Numbered from the stretch's first letter, positions 1 to 8,992 are shown. The stretch is 64,000 nucleotides of DNA from Chloroflexota bacterium (GCA_016190825.1 JACPPV010000032.1:1-64000); one strand, 5' to 3'. Made by a program: numbers and translations. Notes: a model not told the origin generated them from the letters alone.

Positions 1-155
1 ACAACTTCTTCAAACAGCATGAAGGCATCGGGAACATCCCGCTACCGGACATTGACTACAAGGTAAGCCTGCATCGAAGGGCGTCAGTGAAGCGGGGAAA
101 AGTTCTTGATGCTATCCTGACGCCAGTAGTAAAGCCTGCTGGGGAGAGCGCCTAA
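1..155 (+). CDS. C-terminal fragment of an unrecognised protein (runs off the left edge)
   Basis: An open frame enters from the left edge (first full codon at base 3) and reads 50 residues before a TAA at 153-155, ending in ...VVKPAGESA. It is too short for the ORF track. It is moderately basic with no recognisable motif, and I cannot name the family. It lies on the same strand as the IPT protein that follows but is separated from it by about 170 bases. The frame is plausible because it is open from the edge and has ordinary codon use, but it could be chance. Confidence 0.4.
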   Translation, partial: NFFKQHEGIGNIPLPDIDYKVSLHRRASVKRGKVLDAILTPVVKPAGESA

Positions 156-324
156 TGAAAAGTCAAAGAGTGTACTTTACCTCGAATGATGCTCTCTTGC
201 GAAGCAATCATTGCAGGTAGTAGAATAGCGAACAAAGCAGTAGCGTGCTTCCGAAGCCGGCTGTTAGCAGTGCCTGTTCTTGAACTGTTTATGGAAGTCT
301 GGCAGAACAAGCTATGGAGACGGA

Positions 325-3252
325 ATGAAAAAGTGGCCGAAGCTGAAATGGGTGATTAGTCTGGTGCTGGTTTTCTGGTTGGCGGGAAATACGCTCAGCT
401 CTCCCGCTGCGTTGGCTGCTACCCCTGCTATCTCCGTGAGTCCCTTCACTGGACCTCCAGGCCGAACCGTAACGGTCTCCGGAACTGATTTCGCCGTTAA
501 CGAGACCGGGATAACGGTGACATACGAAGGCGCCACAGTAGCTTCGAGTATCACCGCTAATTCCCTCGGCGCATGGAACACAACTTTCCAGGTCCCGGCA
601 TCCCCTTTCGGTCCTCACATCATTGATGCCAGCGGTTCCGTGACATTGACAGCGAATGTAACCGACGTGGTTTTCAACGTAACTCCCATCATTACAGTTA
701 ACCGGACCTCAGGAGGAGCAGGGACTTCGCTAAGCGTCAGCGGAGCGGGTTTCGCGGCCAGTGAAACTGGTATTACAGTGACATATGATGGCGCGGCTAT
801 TGCCCCGGCTGTCACGGCGAACTCCCAGGGAAGCTGGAGCACCACCTTTGTTGTCCCGGCCTCATCTTCCGGTCAGCACACAATTGATGCGAGCGGCTCA
901 TCAACACCGGTATCGATCGTACCTGATCTCACCTTCACAGTCTCTCCGACTCTTACGGTAAATCGGGCTAACGGGACGGTGGGGAGCCAGGTAACTGTGA
1001 CCGGCTCCGGTTTTGGCGGCGGCGAGACTGGAATTACGATAACCTACGGCGGCGTGGCTGTAGCTCAAGGGATAACCGCCAATTCCCAGGGAAGCTGGAC
1101 TGCTAATTTTGTGGTGCCACCGTCTGCCACCGGCTCTCACACTATCGACGCGAGCGGGGCCTCAACTTCGGCGACCAGCATCTCTGACGTAACTTTCGTG
1201 GTCGCCCCGGCCATTTCTGCAAGCCGGACGAGCGGAACCGTCGGAAATTCGGTGACCGTTGCCGGTTCTGGTTTTGGCGCTGGTGAGACAGGAATCATGG
1301 TAACCTATGACGGCACACCTGTGGCTCAAGGGATAACCGCCAATTCCCAGGGAAGCTGGAGCGCCACCTTTGTTGTCCTGGCCTCCGCTTCCGGCAGTCA
1401 TTCTATTGATGCTGGCGGGGCCTCCACGTCTGCGGTAAGCGTTTCTGAGATAGTCTTCACCACCAGCTCAAGTATCTCGGTCAACCGTTCAAGCGGAGCT
1501 ACCGGCAGTTCTATCAGTGTTACTGGCTCAGGCTTCGGTGCTGGAGAGACAGGAATCACGGTAACCTATGACGGTGCGCCTGTGGCCCAGGGCATCACAG
1601 CAAATTCCCAGGGGGGCTGGACCGCTACCTTTGTCGTGCCATCATCAACTTCTGGCTCCCATTCGTTGGGCGCCTTTGGTTCCATCACAAAGACGACCAC
1701 CGCAACGGAGGCAAGTTTCAATATCGGAGCGGCCATATCGCTGGAGCCAGCATTTGGCCATGTCGGCGAAACGGTCCGGATTTCAGGTTCCGGGTTTGCT
1801 GCCAACAGTCCTCTCAGGTTCACCTATGACGGCAAGGAGATTCCAGCGGAACAGGCAAGCACTGATGAGTCTGGCAGTCTCGATAAATTGGTGACCATTC
1901 CCAGGTCCCAGGCGGGCACGCATTCCATCGAATTAACGGACGGGCAAAGGAACTCATCTAAAGCTACCTTCACCATCGAAAATACGCCGCCGCCCACACC
2001 TACGCCGATATCGCCGCGGGACGGTTACAGACTCGGCTTGATGGGGAATGCCAAGCCCACCCTTAAATGGTCAAGCGTAAACGATCCTAGCGGGGTAACC
2101 TACATTCTCCAGATAGATACGGACCCGGACTTCTCTCATCCTATCCTGGAAAAGCAGGAGATACCGGGGAGCCGGTATATTTTGACTACAGCCGAAGCTT
2201 TGCCCCGAGGAGAGTATTACTGGCGTGTAAGGGCTGTCGATGGCGCTTCTAACCCGAGCAACTGGTCCCGTGTGTGGTTACTCAGGTCCGGCATCATAGG
2301 GGGTTGGACTATTGCTATCGCCACGATAGTCCTCGCAGCGTTAGCAGCCGGAGTGTACTTCTTCATGGTTAGACGCAGAAAGCTGGCAGAGGAGGCTTTC
2401 CCAGTACCGGAGGTGCCGGTCCCGCAGGTCTTTTCCAGGCGCTGGCAACTCAGCGCGCCTGCACCAACAACCCGGGAGACCACCTCTCCAGGCAGGCTTG
2501 CTTTGCCACAGCCCGCCAGGAAAGGTAAGACGCTCTCAACTGAAGAGATGGCTCAGCTCAAGGTCCTGATGGATTTTGCGCAGTCCATGCCACTGGCGCA
2601 GCCGGAATATTCCGCAGGCTGGCTGGTCGACCTGCTGGAAGGCAACATCGGGCTTGAGGTCTCCACGCCACTCCTCGGACAATTGCTAAAAGGCGAACTC
2701 CAGGTGCGGTATGAGCCCACATGGATGCGCCATCCCACGTACCAGGACCTGATAACTCTTCTCCATGGCCAGTCCATTGTGCAGGAACTGGACACCTTTG
2801 TTCACGGGGTGAACCAATGCGCCTCTGAAGCGGGGGCGCTGTTGCAAAGCATCTACCGGGATGCCGCAGCCGAAATTCCGCCAGACTTCCTGGAAAGGGG
2901 AGGCTGGAACTTTATCGGCGCTGTTTATTCCGACGCCTTGAGCTGGTTTCTCGGGAAGTCCTTGCGTGACCCCTCGGAACGGGACTACAAGATCAAACCC
3001 TGCCTAGACGTGACTGGCGGGACAAATGCACTTTGCCTGTGGGGTGAGGAACCCACGGCCTTCCCTGAGTCTCTCATACAGGCGTCCGAAGAAAGGGAAG
3101 CGCTGGAGTTCAGGTCTCTCCACCTGAGATTACGCCGTGCCTACCGCAATGATGACCGGGCGAGACAACTGGTAGCAATCATGGCCCAAACGGAGGTGCA
3201 GCGGACTAGGTTAACAAACGCCTTCAGCCAGTTTGGTCGCTTTAACCAGTAA
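325..3252 (+). CDS. Exported IPT/TIG-repeat protein with one membrane anchor and a cytoplasmic helical domain
   Basis: The track start at 280 is unlikely. The ATG at 325 has GGAGA upstream and gives a clean signal peptide (MKKWPKLKW, hydrophobic core, AALAA cleavage-like site), about 975 residues in all. Six IPT/TIG-like Ig-fold repeats of roughly 85 residues follow. Repeats 2-5 are very alike, sharing GITVTYDG and ITANSQG, which suggests recent tandem duplication. A fibronectin-III-like domain comes next (ILQIDTDPDF, YYWRVRAVD), then one membrane segment near residues 655-683, a basic stop-transfer RRRK, and about 280 cytoplasmic residues without a recognised fold. Such proteins usually act in cell-surface adhesion or sensing. 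The cytoplasmic part hints at signalling across the membrane, which is inference. Confidence 0.8.
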   Translation: MKKWPKLKWVISLVLVFWLAGNTLSSPAALAATPAISVSPFTGPPGRTVTVSGTDFAVNETGITVTYEGATVASSITANSLGAWNTTFQVPASPFGPHIIDASGSVTLTANVTDVVFNVTPIITVNRTSGGAGTSLSVSGAGFAASETGITVTYDGAAIAPAVTANSQGSWSTTFVVPASSSGQHTIDASGSSTPVSIVPDLTFTVSPTLTVNRANGTVGSQVTVTGSGFGGGETGITITYGGVAVAQGITANSQGSWTANFVVPPSATGSHTIDASGASTSATSISDVTFVVAPAISASRTSGTVGNSVTVAGSGFGAGETGIMVTYDGTPVAQGITANSQGSWSATFVVLASASGSHSIDAGGASTSAVSVSEIVFTTSSSISVNRSSGATGSSISVTGSGFGAGETGITVTYDGAPVAQGITANSQGGWTATFVVPSSTSGSHSLGAFGSITKTTTATEASFNIGAAISLEPAFGHVGETVRISGSGFAANSPLRFTYDGKEIPAEQASTDESGSLDKLVTIPRSQAGTHSIELTDGQRNSSKATFTIENTPPPTPTPISPRDGYRLGLMGNAKPTLKWSSVNDPSGVTYILQIDTDPDFSHPILEKQEIPGSRYILTTAEALPRGEYYWRVRAVDGASNPSNWSRVWLLRSGIIGGWTIAIATIVLAALAAGVYFFMVRRRKLAEEAFPVPEVPVPQVFSRRWQLSAPAPTTRETTSPGRLALPQPARKGKTLSTEEMAQLKVLMDFAQSMPLAQPEYSAGWLVDLLEGNIGLEVSTPLLGQLLKGELQVRYEPTWMRHPTYQDLITLLHGQSIVQELDTFVHGVNQCASEAGALLQSIYRDAAAEIPPDFLERGGWNFIGAVYSDALSWFLGKSLRDPSERDYKIKPCLDVTGGTNALCLWGEEPTAFPESLIQASEEREALEFRSLHLRLRRAYRNDDRARQLVAIMAQTEVQRTRLTNAFSQFGRFNQ

Positions 3253-3293
3253 TCTCTGAACCTGTATAGCCGCGTTCTTTCCCTGGTTACCCG

Positions 3294-3347
3294 GGCTGAA
3301 CTTTCAGAGTTCACGGAAACGATATTTCCGGGGACGACAGTTCAGCC
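3294..3347. terminator. Nested inverted repeats between convergent genes, possible bidirectional terminator
   Basis: In the 103-base gap between the IPT gene and hemW (convergent), the arms GGCTGAAC and GTTCAGCC enclose a second perfect hairpin, CGGAAA-CGATA-TTTCCG. There is no strong T-run on either side, so termination is only a guess. It could also be a small repetitive palindrome. Confidence 0.35.
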
Positions 3348-3355
3348 GAAGCTTT

Positions 3356-4474
3356 TCAAACGGGATTGTCTGCTTCGACGACCTCGGCGAGAATTGCATT
3401 CGATGTAAGTACTCGTGATGGTGGCAACCTGTATCTGAAACCATCGGCAACAAGCTGACCCTGGCTGACCATCAATTCGAGACGGCGGGCCAGCGCCAGG
3501 GTATTACACCGCCCGAATTTCTCCATCAATTCGCAAACGTCGACACCCTCCACCAGCAGGCGGAGACGCAACATCGCTTCTTCAGCGGCTTTGTCTTTTG
3601 GACTCAATTCTTCGCTGTCTTCGGTCAGTTCGGCTGGTTTCTCAAGATAAGCAGCCAGGTCAGCGCGGTTCCTGAATCGCCTGCCGGCCAGATGAGAAGC
3701 AGCGGCTGGCCCAAGACCCAGATATTCCCCACCCCGCCAGTAGTTTAGATTGTGCCGGCACTGGTGACCCTCCAAGGCAAAGTTAGACACCTCATAATGA
3801 ATATAATCATGCACTTCAAGGAAGCCACTTGCCCGTTGAAAGAGCTCGGCCTGCATATCGTCAGACGGCAGGTCTGCAGGTGGATTCTTGGCCAGCAGGG
3901 TGCCTTCTTCGAGGGACAAACAATACAGTGAAATATGTTCAATGCCTGAGTCAACCATCGTTTCCAACGATCGGCTGAGCGTCTGCCATGTCTGTCCGGG
4001 CAGCCCGATGATGATGTCAGCCGAAATGGACTTGAAGCCAAGGTGTTTGACCAGTTTGACCGTTTCCAGCGCTTGAGAAGCGGTGTGGATTCTGCCCACC
4101 GCTTTAAGCTCACTATCGTCAAGGGACTGAACACCGATGGAGACCCTGTTTATCCCGGAGTCACCAGCCGCTCCCAGGAGTTCAGGGGTGGCTGACTCAG
4201 GATTGACCTCGATCGTGGCTTCGACCACGTCGCTCATATTTAGCCGATGCCTCAGACCTCGTATCAGGTCGCTGAGAAGACCGGCACCCAGCAGGCTGGG
4301 CGTGCCGCCGCCAAGATATAATGTCTTAAAAGACATCCCGGCATGGGCTTCAGCCTCGCGCAAGAGGGCCTGGACATAAGATTGGCGGAAACCAGGGCTT
4401 GTGGGCAGAGAATAGAAATCGCAGTAATCGCACTTTTTCACGCAGAAAGGAACATGAATATAGATCCCTCTCAC
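3356..4474 (-). CDS. hemW: HemW-type radical SAM heme chaperone (coproporphyrinogen III oxidase-like)
   Basis: 372 residues starting with a GTG that overlaps the lepA stop by four bases (GTGA), so translation is coupled to lepA. The radical SAM cysteines are at the extreme N-terminus in the HemW/HemN form (PFCVKKCDYCDFYS, CxxxCxxC). They are followed by the glycine-rich YLGGGTPSLL and by VNPES, GVQSL and IGLPGQT, typical of the family. The length fits HemW (about 370-400) rather than true HemN (about 450). The family binds heme and delivers it to haemoproteins rather than oxidising coproporphyrinogen. A lepA-hemW order is common in bacteria. Confidence 0.9.
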   Translation of the reverse strand: MRGIYIHVPFCVKKCDYCDFYSLPTSPGFRQSYVQALLREAEAHAGMSFKTLYLGGGTPSLLGAGLLSDLIRGLRHRLNMSDVVEATIEVNPESATPELLGAAGDSGINRVSIGVQSLDDSELKAVGRIHTASQALETVKLVKHLGFKSISADIIIGLPGQTWQTLSRSLETMVDSGIEHISLYCLSLEEGTLLAKNPPADLPSDDMQAELFQRASGFLEVHDYIHYEVSNFALEGHQCRHNLNYWRGGEYLGLGPAAASHLAGRRFRNRADLAAYLEKPAELTEDSEELSPKDKAAEEAMLRLRLLVEGVDVCELMEKFGRCNTLALARRLELMVSQGQLVADGFRYRLPPSRVLTSNAILAEVVEADNPV

Positions 4475-6264
4475 TCATCCTCCATTTTCAACAACAGCAA
4501 GAAAGCCTCCTGCGGGACCTCTACAGAGCCCACCATTTTCATTCGCTTCTTGCCTTCCTTCTGCTTTTCCAGGAGTTTCCTTTTTCGGGTAATGTCACCG
4601 CCATAGCACTTCGCCAGGACGTCCTTCTTAATGGGAGCGATGTCTTCGCGGGCGATTACTTTACCCCCGATGGCTGCCTGCAGTGGTATCTCAAAAAGAT
4701 GACGGGGAATGACTTTTCTCAGTTTATGTATGAGCACTCTGGCGCGGGCAATGGCACCATCGCGCACCGAAATGAAAGACAGGGCATCGGTCTGATTGCC
4801 TTTGACCAGTACATCCACTTTCACCAGATCGCCCGGGCGATAGCCGGCGAAATCATAGTCCATGCTGGCATATCCGCGGCTGACGCTCTTTAGTTTGTCA
4901 TAGTAGCCGGTGATGATCTCAGCGAGCGGTAAATCATACGTGAGCAGCGTCCGCCTGCTATCCGGATATTCCAGGGACACCATCGTACCGCGCTTCGATT
5001 CAGATAGCTCCATGCATGGTCCCACCAGGTCCGTCGGCACAATGATCTGTGCCCTTATTATCGGCTCTTCGATACGGTCAATGGCGTTGGGAGCCGGAAA
5101 GCGGGAAGGGTTGTCAATCATGATGAATTCTCCATCAGAGGTAAACACCTTGTAGAGCACTGACGGCATGGTGGCGATGAGCTCCTGTCCGTACTCCCGC
5201 TTCAGTCTCTCGATAGTGATTTCCATGTGAAGCATACCCATAAATCCGAGACGGTAACCGTGCCCCAATGCCGCCGAGCTCTCTTTCTCAAATGAAACGG
5301 AAGAATCATTGAGCTGGAATTTCTCCAGGGCGAGGGTCAGCTTAGGGAAATCGTTGCTATTCACCGGATAGATTCCACAGAATACCATGGGCTGGGAGCG
5401 CCGGGACCCTGCAATCGCCGTGGTTTCCGAGTGCTCAGGTGATATAATGGTATCGCCCACATGGATATCCCCCACCTCTCTGATGGTGGCGCCGACATAG
5501 CCCACCTCTCCAGCCGTCAGTTGCTCGCACGGAGTAAGCTGCGGCTCGAAATACCCCACCTCATCAACATCGAATACCCTTGAAGTCGATTTCACCATAA
5601 TATGGTCGCCGCGGCGCAAACTGCCGGAAAATACGCGTATGTGAGGTATTACCCCGCGGTACGCGTCGTAATATGAATCGAAGACAAGGCATTGTAACGG
5701 CTCAGCAGCATTGCCCCGGGGCGGCAGGACCCTGGATACGATGGCCTCTAATAGCTCCGGAACACCCGCTCCGGTCTTGGCTGAGATCAATAAGGCATCC
5801 TTTCCTGGCAAACCAAGCATATCTTCAAGCTGCCGGCGGCATTCGTCTACCATGGCCCCAGGAAGGTCTATCTTGTTGATGACCTGGATGATCTCCAGCC
5901 CCGCATCGATTGCTAAATAGGCGTTGGCAATAGTCTGAGCCTCGACTCCCTGTGACGCATCGACAAGCAAAATAGCGCCTTCACAGGCCTTCAGGCTCCT
6001 TGAGACCTCATAGTTAAAGTCCACATGCCCCGGTGTATCGATGAGGTTCAGAATGTAATCGTCACCATTCCTGGAGCGATAGGGCATTCTTACAGCTTTC
6101 GCCTTGATGGTGATACCCCGCTCACGCTCAAGTGCCATGCTATCCAGGACTTGCTTGTTGTCAGTGGTGTGAATTACGCCGGTCAACTCGAGCATACGGT
6201 CGGCGAGGGTTGATTTGCCATGGTCGATGTGCGCAATAATACAAAAGTTTCTTATGTTATCCAT
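4471..6264 (-). CDS. lepA: Elongation factor 4 (LepA), ribosome back-translocating GTPase
   Basis: About 597 residues from the ATG at 6264; the track's TTG at 6270 adds only two residues. The GTPase motifs are intact: G1 AHIDHGKSTL, G3 DTPGHVDF, G4 NKIDLPGA. Domain II, the EF-G-like domains and the lysine-rich LepA-specific C-terminal domain (KCYGGDITRKRKLLEKQK) follow. It acts on stalled or mistranslocated ribosomes. No Shine-Dalgarno sequence precedes the ATG and a promoter-like pair sits just upstream, so the 5' UTR may be very short. hemW is translationally coupled downstream. Confidence 0.96.
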   Translation of the reverse strand: MDNIRNFCIIAHIDHGKSTLADRMLELTGVIHTTDNKQVLDSMALERERGITIKAKAVRMPYRSRNGDDYILNLIDTPGHVDFNYEVSRSLKACEGAILLVDASQGVEAQTIANAYLAIDAGLEIIQVINKIDLPGAMVDECRRQLEDMLGLPGKDALLISAKTGAGVPELLEAIVSRVLPPRGNAAEPLQCLVFDSYYDAYRGVIPHIRVFSGSLRRGDHIMVKSTSRVFDVDEVGYFEPQLTPCEQLTAGEVGYVGATIREVGDIHVGDTIISPEHSETTAIAGSRRSQPMVFCGIYPVNSNDFPKLTLALEKFQLNDSSVSFEKESSAALGHGYRLGFMGMLHMEITIERLKREYGQELIATMPSVLYKVFTSDGEFIMIDNPSRFPAPNAIDRIEEPIIRAQIIVPTDLVGPCMELSESKRGTMVSLEYPDSRRTLLTYDLPLAEIITGYYDKLKSVSRGYASMDYDFAGYRPGDLVKVDVLVKGNQTDALSFISVRDGAIARARVLIHKLRKVIPRHLFEIPLQAAIGGKVIAREDIAPIKKDVLAKCYGGDITRKRKLLEKQKEGKKRMKMVGSVEVPQEAFLLLLKMEDE

Positions 6265-6273
6265 ACACAATGA

Positions 6274-6303
6274 ATATTATCATGATTGCGGCTTTCCGAG
6301 CAA
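6274..6303 (-). promoter_or_regulatory. Putative lepA promoter with near-leaderless start
   Basis: On the minus strand TTGCTC is followed after 18 bases by TAATAT. Transcription would begin around 6267-6268, only a few bases before the lepA ATG at 6264, which fits the lack of a ribosome binding site. Confidence 0.4.
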
Positions 6304-6508
6304 AGCGTGCGGCCGTAGCGGCTGATACGTCACTGACAGCAACATCACCCACCGGTTTCTGGAGGGACAATGCCATCCGTTCAATTAACGATTGATATGT
6401 TTAGCATGTCGCCCTGCGTCTTCAAAAGCATTAGCAATGAACCAACGGCACTAGCCGTCCACGTCTGTTCGGGAAGGTTGTCATAAGTGGGAATTCGCCA
6501 AAATAAAT

Positions 6509-6555
6509 TGGTAGCCCCGCATTGGAAGCATTCCGGACTGGTCTTTGAGAAGAAG
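6509..6555. repeat. Direct repeat, copy 1 (partner at 7441-7486)
   Basis: About 46 bases (GCATTGGAAGCATTCCG... GAGAAGAAG) recur in the same orientation at 7441-7486 with four or five differences. The two copies flank the accessory gene at 6583-7275. On the minus strand one frame of both copies reads ECFQCG, so the repeat may come from a coding sequence. Confidence 0.75.
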
Positions 6556-6582
6556 GGGCTAATTCCGGCGCTGCAGCAGGTA

Positions 6583-7275
6583 CTAAGTGAGAGAAGTCTT
6601 GCTCCAATCGGAATCGACATGCAGCTTGAACGTCTCAGACTTAGAGGCGCCGTTTTCCGGAAATACCGTCAGTTTTATCTTGTAATCCCCTTCGTAGAAT
6701 GCATCTTCGCCTCGTAGAGCAGGACCGAGGGGCATCGCGAAAACTTCGTTAGTTCCCGCCCAAGTAGTCAAAGGTCCCCATTTATTGTCCACTACTCCAG
6801 AACGGGCTGTGCTCGCCACGCTTGTATCGTCAATCACCGTGGCTAGTATAGCAGTACCTCCCCTCGGGGGTATCGTGTGCCTGTCCTCGACCCTCGGGGC
6901 AATCCAAATTAGAGCTTTCGGTTCAGGAGACGGAGCTGGGCAGCTTTCCCCATTCTTCTCTGGTCTTTTTAACACTCTCAGTTCTAAAGTGCAGTTTCTT
7001 GCTGGCGCAAAGCCCGTATTCTTGACAGGTAACCTTAGAAAATGCCATGTGGCCCCTCCCCTGTCAATCATTTTTTTAGAGTCTTTCCAAATGCCTTTCT
7101 TATCGAATGACACGAGCGAAACGTTTACGAAATGGTTGTAAAAGGCAATTGCGGACACTGGCCATGCGCCTAAGAAGGCAGCAACATATATTGGCTCGGT
7201 GAAACGGTATAGAACCAAGATGACAACGATGGGTAAAACTACCCCGGTTCCAATAAACAGCCAAAATCTCTTCAC
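6583..7275 (-). CDS. Unrecognised membrane-anchored protein with an extracytoplasmic beta-rich domain
   Basis: 230 residues starting MKRFWLFIG, with two hydrophobic segments near residues 5-22 and 28-45. A soluble domain of about 180 residues follows, including PVKNTGFAPARNC and a C-terminal stretch reading YKIKLTVFPENG, which resembles Ig/COG1361-like folds. I do not recognise a family. It is a single gene lying between two direct repeats (6509-6555 and 7441-7486), so it looks like a recently inserted accessory gene. The start is supported by a hydrophobic N-terminus and an upstream GGTGG-type purine run (AAGAGGTGGATTTCTGTG), not by a perfect ribosome binding site. Confidence 0.65.
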   Translation of the reverse strand: MKRFWLFIGTGVVLPIVVILVLYRFTEPIYVAAFLGAWPVSAIAFYNHFVNVSLVSFDKKGIWKDSKKMIDRGGATWHFLRLPVKNTGFAPARNCTLELRVLKRPEKNGESCPAPSPEPKALIWIAPRVEDRHTIPPRGGTAILATVIDDTSVASTARSGVVDNKWGPLTTWAGTNEVFAMPLGPALRGEDAFYEGDYKIKLTVFPENGASKSETFKLHVDSDWSKTSLT

Positions 7276-7411
7276 AGAAATCCACCTCTTGGTAGATTAT
7301 ACGATATGAGTGTCCGCAAGATGAAGTTGTAGTGAGCCAGATTAGATAATATAATTTCCAACGGCTGAATTCAGAAAATGGATGGTCTGTGGGAAGGAGA
7401 ATTATTTGTGG

Positions 7412-7513
7412 CTAATTTGAGGTAATGATATTACCAAAGATGGTAGCCCGCATTGGAAGCATTCCGAACTGGTGTTTGAGAAGAAGCTTCTTGACGAGGG
7501 CGCTTTCAGCCAT
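7412..7513 (-). pseudogene. Short ORF overlapping the FMN reductase stop, probable 5' remnant of a broken gene
   Basis: An ATG overlapping the reductase stop (ATGGCTGA) opens a 33-residue frame that begins MAESALVKKLLLK, looks like a genuine protein start, and then runs into the 46-bp repeat and a stop. The reductase tail (AAAGGAGAGGTAA) supplies a ribosome binding site. I read it as a downstream operon gene truncated by whatever created the repeat, but I cannot name the original. Confidence 0.4.
7441..7486. repeat. Direct repeat, copy 2 (partner at 6509-6555)
   Basis: Same-orientation partner of the repeat at 6509-6555. It lies within the truncated ORF that follows the FMN reductase, so this copy is probably the resident sequence. 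Confidence 0.75.
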
Positions 7514-8072
7514 TTACCTCTCCTTTCATCCGTACCGTCAGTTTTACCAGGTTCTCCACCAGCTCCTTGATCAGCTTTCTGCCTACCTCGTCAGTGAACC
7601 GGCCGTTTTCATCCACCTTTTTGTCAGCCTGGCCGACAAACACCTCCGGCCGGGTCACCGGAGTCATGTTTAAGAAAATGAAACATTGCCTCAGGTGGTA
7701 CTGCGCCCTGGCTCCGCCGAGCATGCCGATTGACGCGCTCATGATTGCTACCGGTTTGCCATCAAAGGCACTGTCTCCGTAGGGACGCGAAGCGCAGTCT
7801 ATGGCATTCTTGAGAACTCCCGAGACCGAGTAGTTGTACTCCGGCGTGGCGATGAGGATGGCGTCGGCTGCTCTTATCTTAGATTTGAACTCTGCGACCC
7901 TTTGCGGAGGAGTCATTTCCAGATCCTGGTCAAACAGCGGAATCCCTTCGAGGTCAAAAATCTCCAGTCTTGTGTTCGGGGGCAGCACTTCTCCGGCGGC
8001 ACGGAGTATGGCTTTGTTGTATGAGCCTTTGCGCAGGCTGCCGGCAAAACCGAGAATGGTTATTTCACTCAT
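7506..8072 (-). CDS. NADPH-dependent FMN reductase family protein (chromate/quinone reductase-like)
   Basis: 188 residues, the usual length for the flavodoxin-like NADPH:FMN reductases (ChrR/YieF/AzoR-like). The phosphate-binding loop FAGSLRKGSYNKA is at the N-terminus. TPEYNYSVSGVLKNAIDCASR at about residues 77-97 is the hallmark FMN-contact motif, and the cofactor site continues with PVAIMSASIGMLGG. It is a cytosolic oxidoreductase that probably reduces quinones or oxidised metals. The start has AAAGGAGG seven bases upstream. A hairpin-forming inverted repeat sits in its 5' UTR. Confidence 0.9.
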   Translation of the reverse strand: MSEITILGFAGSLRKGSYNKAILRAAGEVLPPNTRLEIFDLEGIPLFDQDLEMTPPQRVAEFKSKIRAADAILIATPEYNYSVSGVLKNAIDCASRPYGDSAFDGKPVAIMSASIGMLGGARAQYHLRQCFIFLNMTPVTRPEVFVGQADKKVDENGRFTDEVGRKLIKELVENLVKLTVRMKGEVNG

Positions 8073-8089
8073 TTTTGGCCTCCTTTCCG

Positions 8090-8135
8090 GTCAGGGTTCC
8101 CCTGACAGGGCAGTTCATAATAAGAAATTATAGCA
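8090..8135 (-). promoter_or_regulatory. Extended -10 promoter and 5' UTR hairpin of the FMN reductase
   Basis: On the minus strand TGCTATAAT (extended -10) lies at 8127-8135 without a good -35. Between it and the ribosome binding site is a perfect inverted repeat GTCAGGG-TTC-CCCTGAC (8090-8106), which could be an operator or an mRNA hairpin next to the AAAGGAGG. Confidence 0.45.
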
Positions 8136-8141
8136 TACCCC

Positions 8142-8170
8142 TTGACTAATGAGCCTGCCTGCCTTAATCT
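8142..8170 (+). promoter_or_regulatory. Promoter of the ZIP transporter
   Basis: TTGACT, 17 bases, TAATCT. The predicted start near 8177 is downstream of the track's start at 8149, which supports the internal ATG at 8227 as the true start. Confidence 0.55.
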
Positions 8171-8226
8171 TGCTTAAGCCGCATACAGGGGCAGTTTTCT
8201 GGCGGCATTCAAAGGAGACATTCATT

Positions 8227-8976
8227 ATGGTGTGGTTCTACGCACTGGGCAGCGTAGTGTTGGTCAGCGTTATCTCTTTTGTTGGGATATTCTTTCTGTC
8301 AGTGGACAGGGCGAAACTGAACCGGATGCTTCTTATCCTGGTAAGCTTCGCCATTGGTGGACTTACCGGGGACGCCTTCATCCATCTCATTCCCGAGGCT
8401 TTTGAAGAACTGGGGACCGGCCTGTCCACCTCTCTTTTTATTATTGTTGGAGTGCTTATTTTTTTCAGCGTGGAGAAATTCATCCGGTGGCGCCACTGTC
8501 ATATTCCCACTTCCGGAGGTCATGTGCACCCCGTAGCTACCTTGAATCTTATGGGGGAGGCGGTACACAACTTCATTGACGGGGTCCTCATTGGCGCCAC
8601 CTACCTGGTGAGCATCCCTCTCGGCCTAACGACAACCCTGGCGGTCATACTGCACGAAATACCGCAGGAAGTAGGCGATTTTGGCGTCCTTGTCCACGCC
8701 GGGTTTCCGGTCAAGAGAGCGCTTTTTTACAACTTCATGGTCGCTCTCACAGCAGTATTTGGAACGGTTCTTGCCCTCGCCGTGGGTCCGGTGCTGAAGT
8801 CATTTTCCCTTATCATGATCCCAATTACCGCCGGCGGCTTTATTTACATTGCCGGCGCCGACCTCGTCCCCCAGGTGCAGGAAGAATGCGGCAGCGCCGG
8901 CATCAGTTTTTCTCATTTCAGCGCCATTGTCCTCGGCATTGCCCTCATGGCCGCGCTGGTCCTGCTGGAAGGGTAG
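8227..8976 (+). CDS. ZIP-family divalent metal transporter
   Basis: The ATG at 8227 has AAAGGAG at good spacing and is chosen over 8149, giving 249 residues (MVWFYALGS...). About seven to eight membrane segments are visible. The two ZIP metal-binding helices are clear: HNFIDGVLIGA (HNxxD) in TM4 and HEIPQEVGDFGVL (HExxQExGD) in TM5. A cytosolic loop between TM3 and TM4 carries His residues (RWRHCHIPTSGGHVH). ZIP proteins import zinc, iron or manganese into the cytoplasm. The neighbouring sensor kinase and Met-rich proteins suggest a metal-homeostasis area, though the strands differ. Confidence 0.92.
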   Translation: MVWFYALGSVVLVSVISFVGIFFLSVDRAKLNRMLLILVSFAIGGLTGDAFIHLIPEAFEELGTGLSTSLFIIVGVLIFFSVEKFIRWRHCHIPTSGGHVHPVATLNLMGEAVHNFIDGVLIGATYLVSIPLGLTTTLAVILHEIPQEVGDFGVLVHAGFPVKRALFYNFMVALTAVFGTVLALAVGPVLKSFSLIMIPITAGGFIYIAGADLVPQVQEECGSAGISFSHFSAIVLGIALMAALVLLEG

Positions 8977-8992
8977 AAGCCGGTCAGCAATA

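Noticed and set aside
4399-4893. ORFs of 80-170 residues opposite hemW, lepA, prfA, kamA and the MoxR operon
   Set aside because: These are shadow frames of strongly conserved genes and lack ribosome binding sites or motifs.
6381-6620. Zinc-ribbon-like ORF (ECFQCG) on the minus strand
   Set aside because: It contains the 46-bp repeat and has no clear start or family; kept only as a possible remnant under the repeat.
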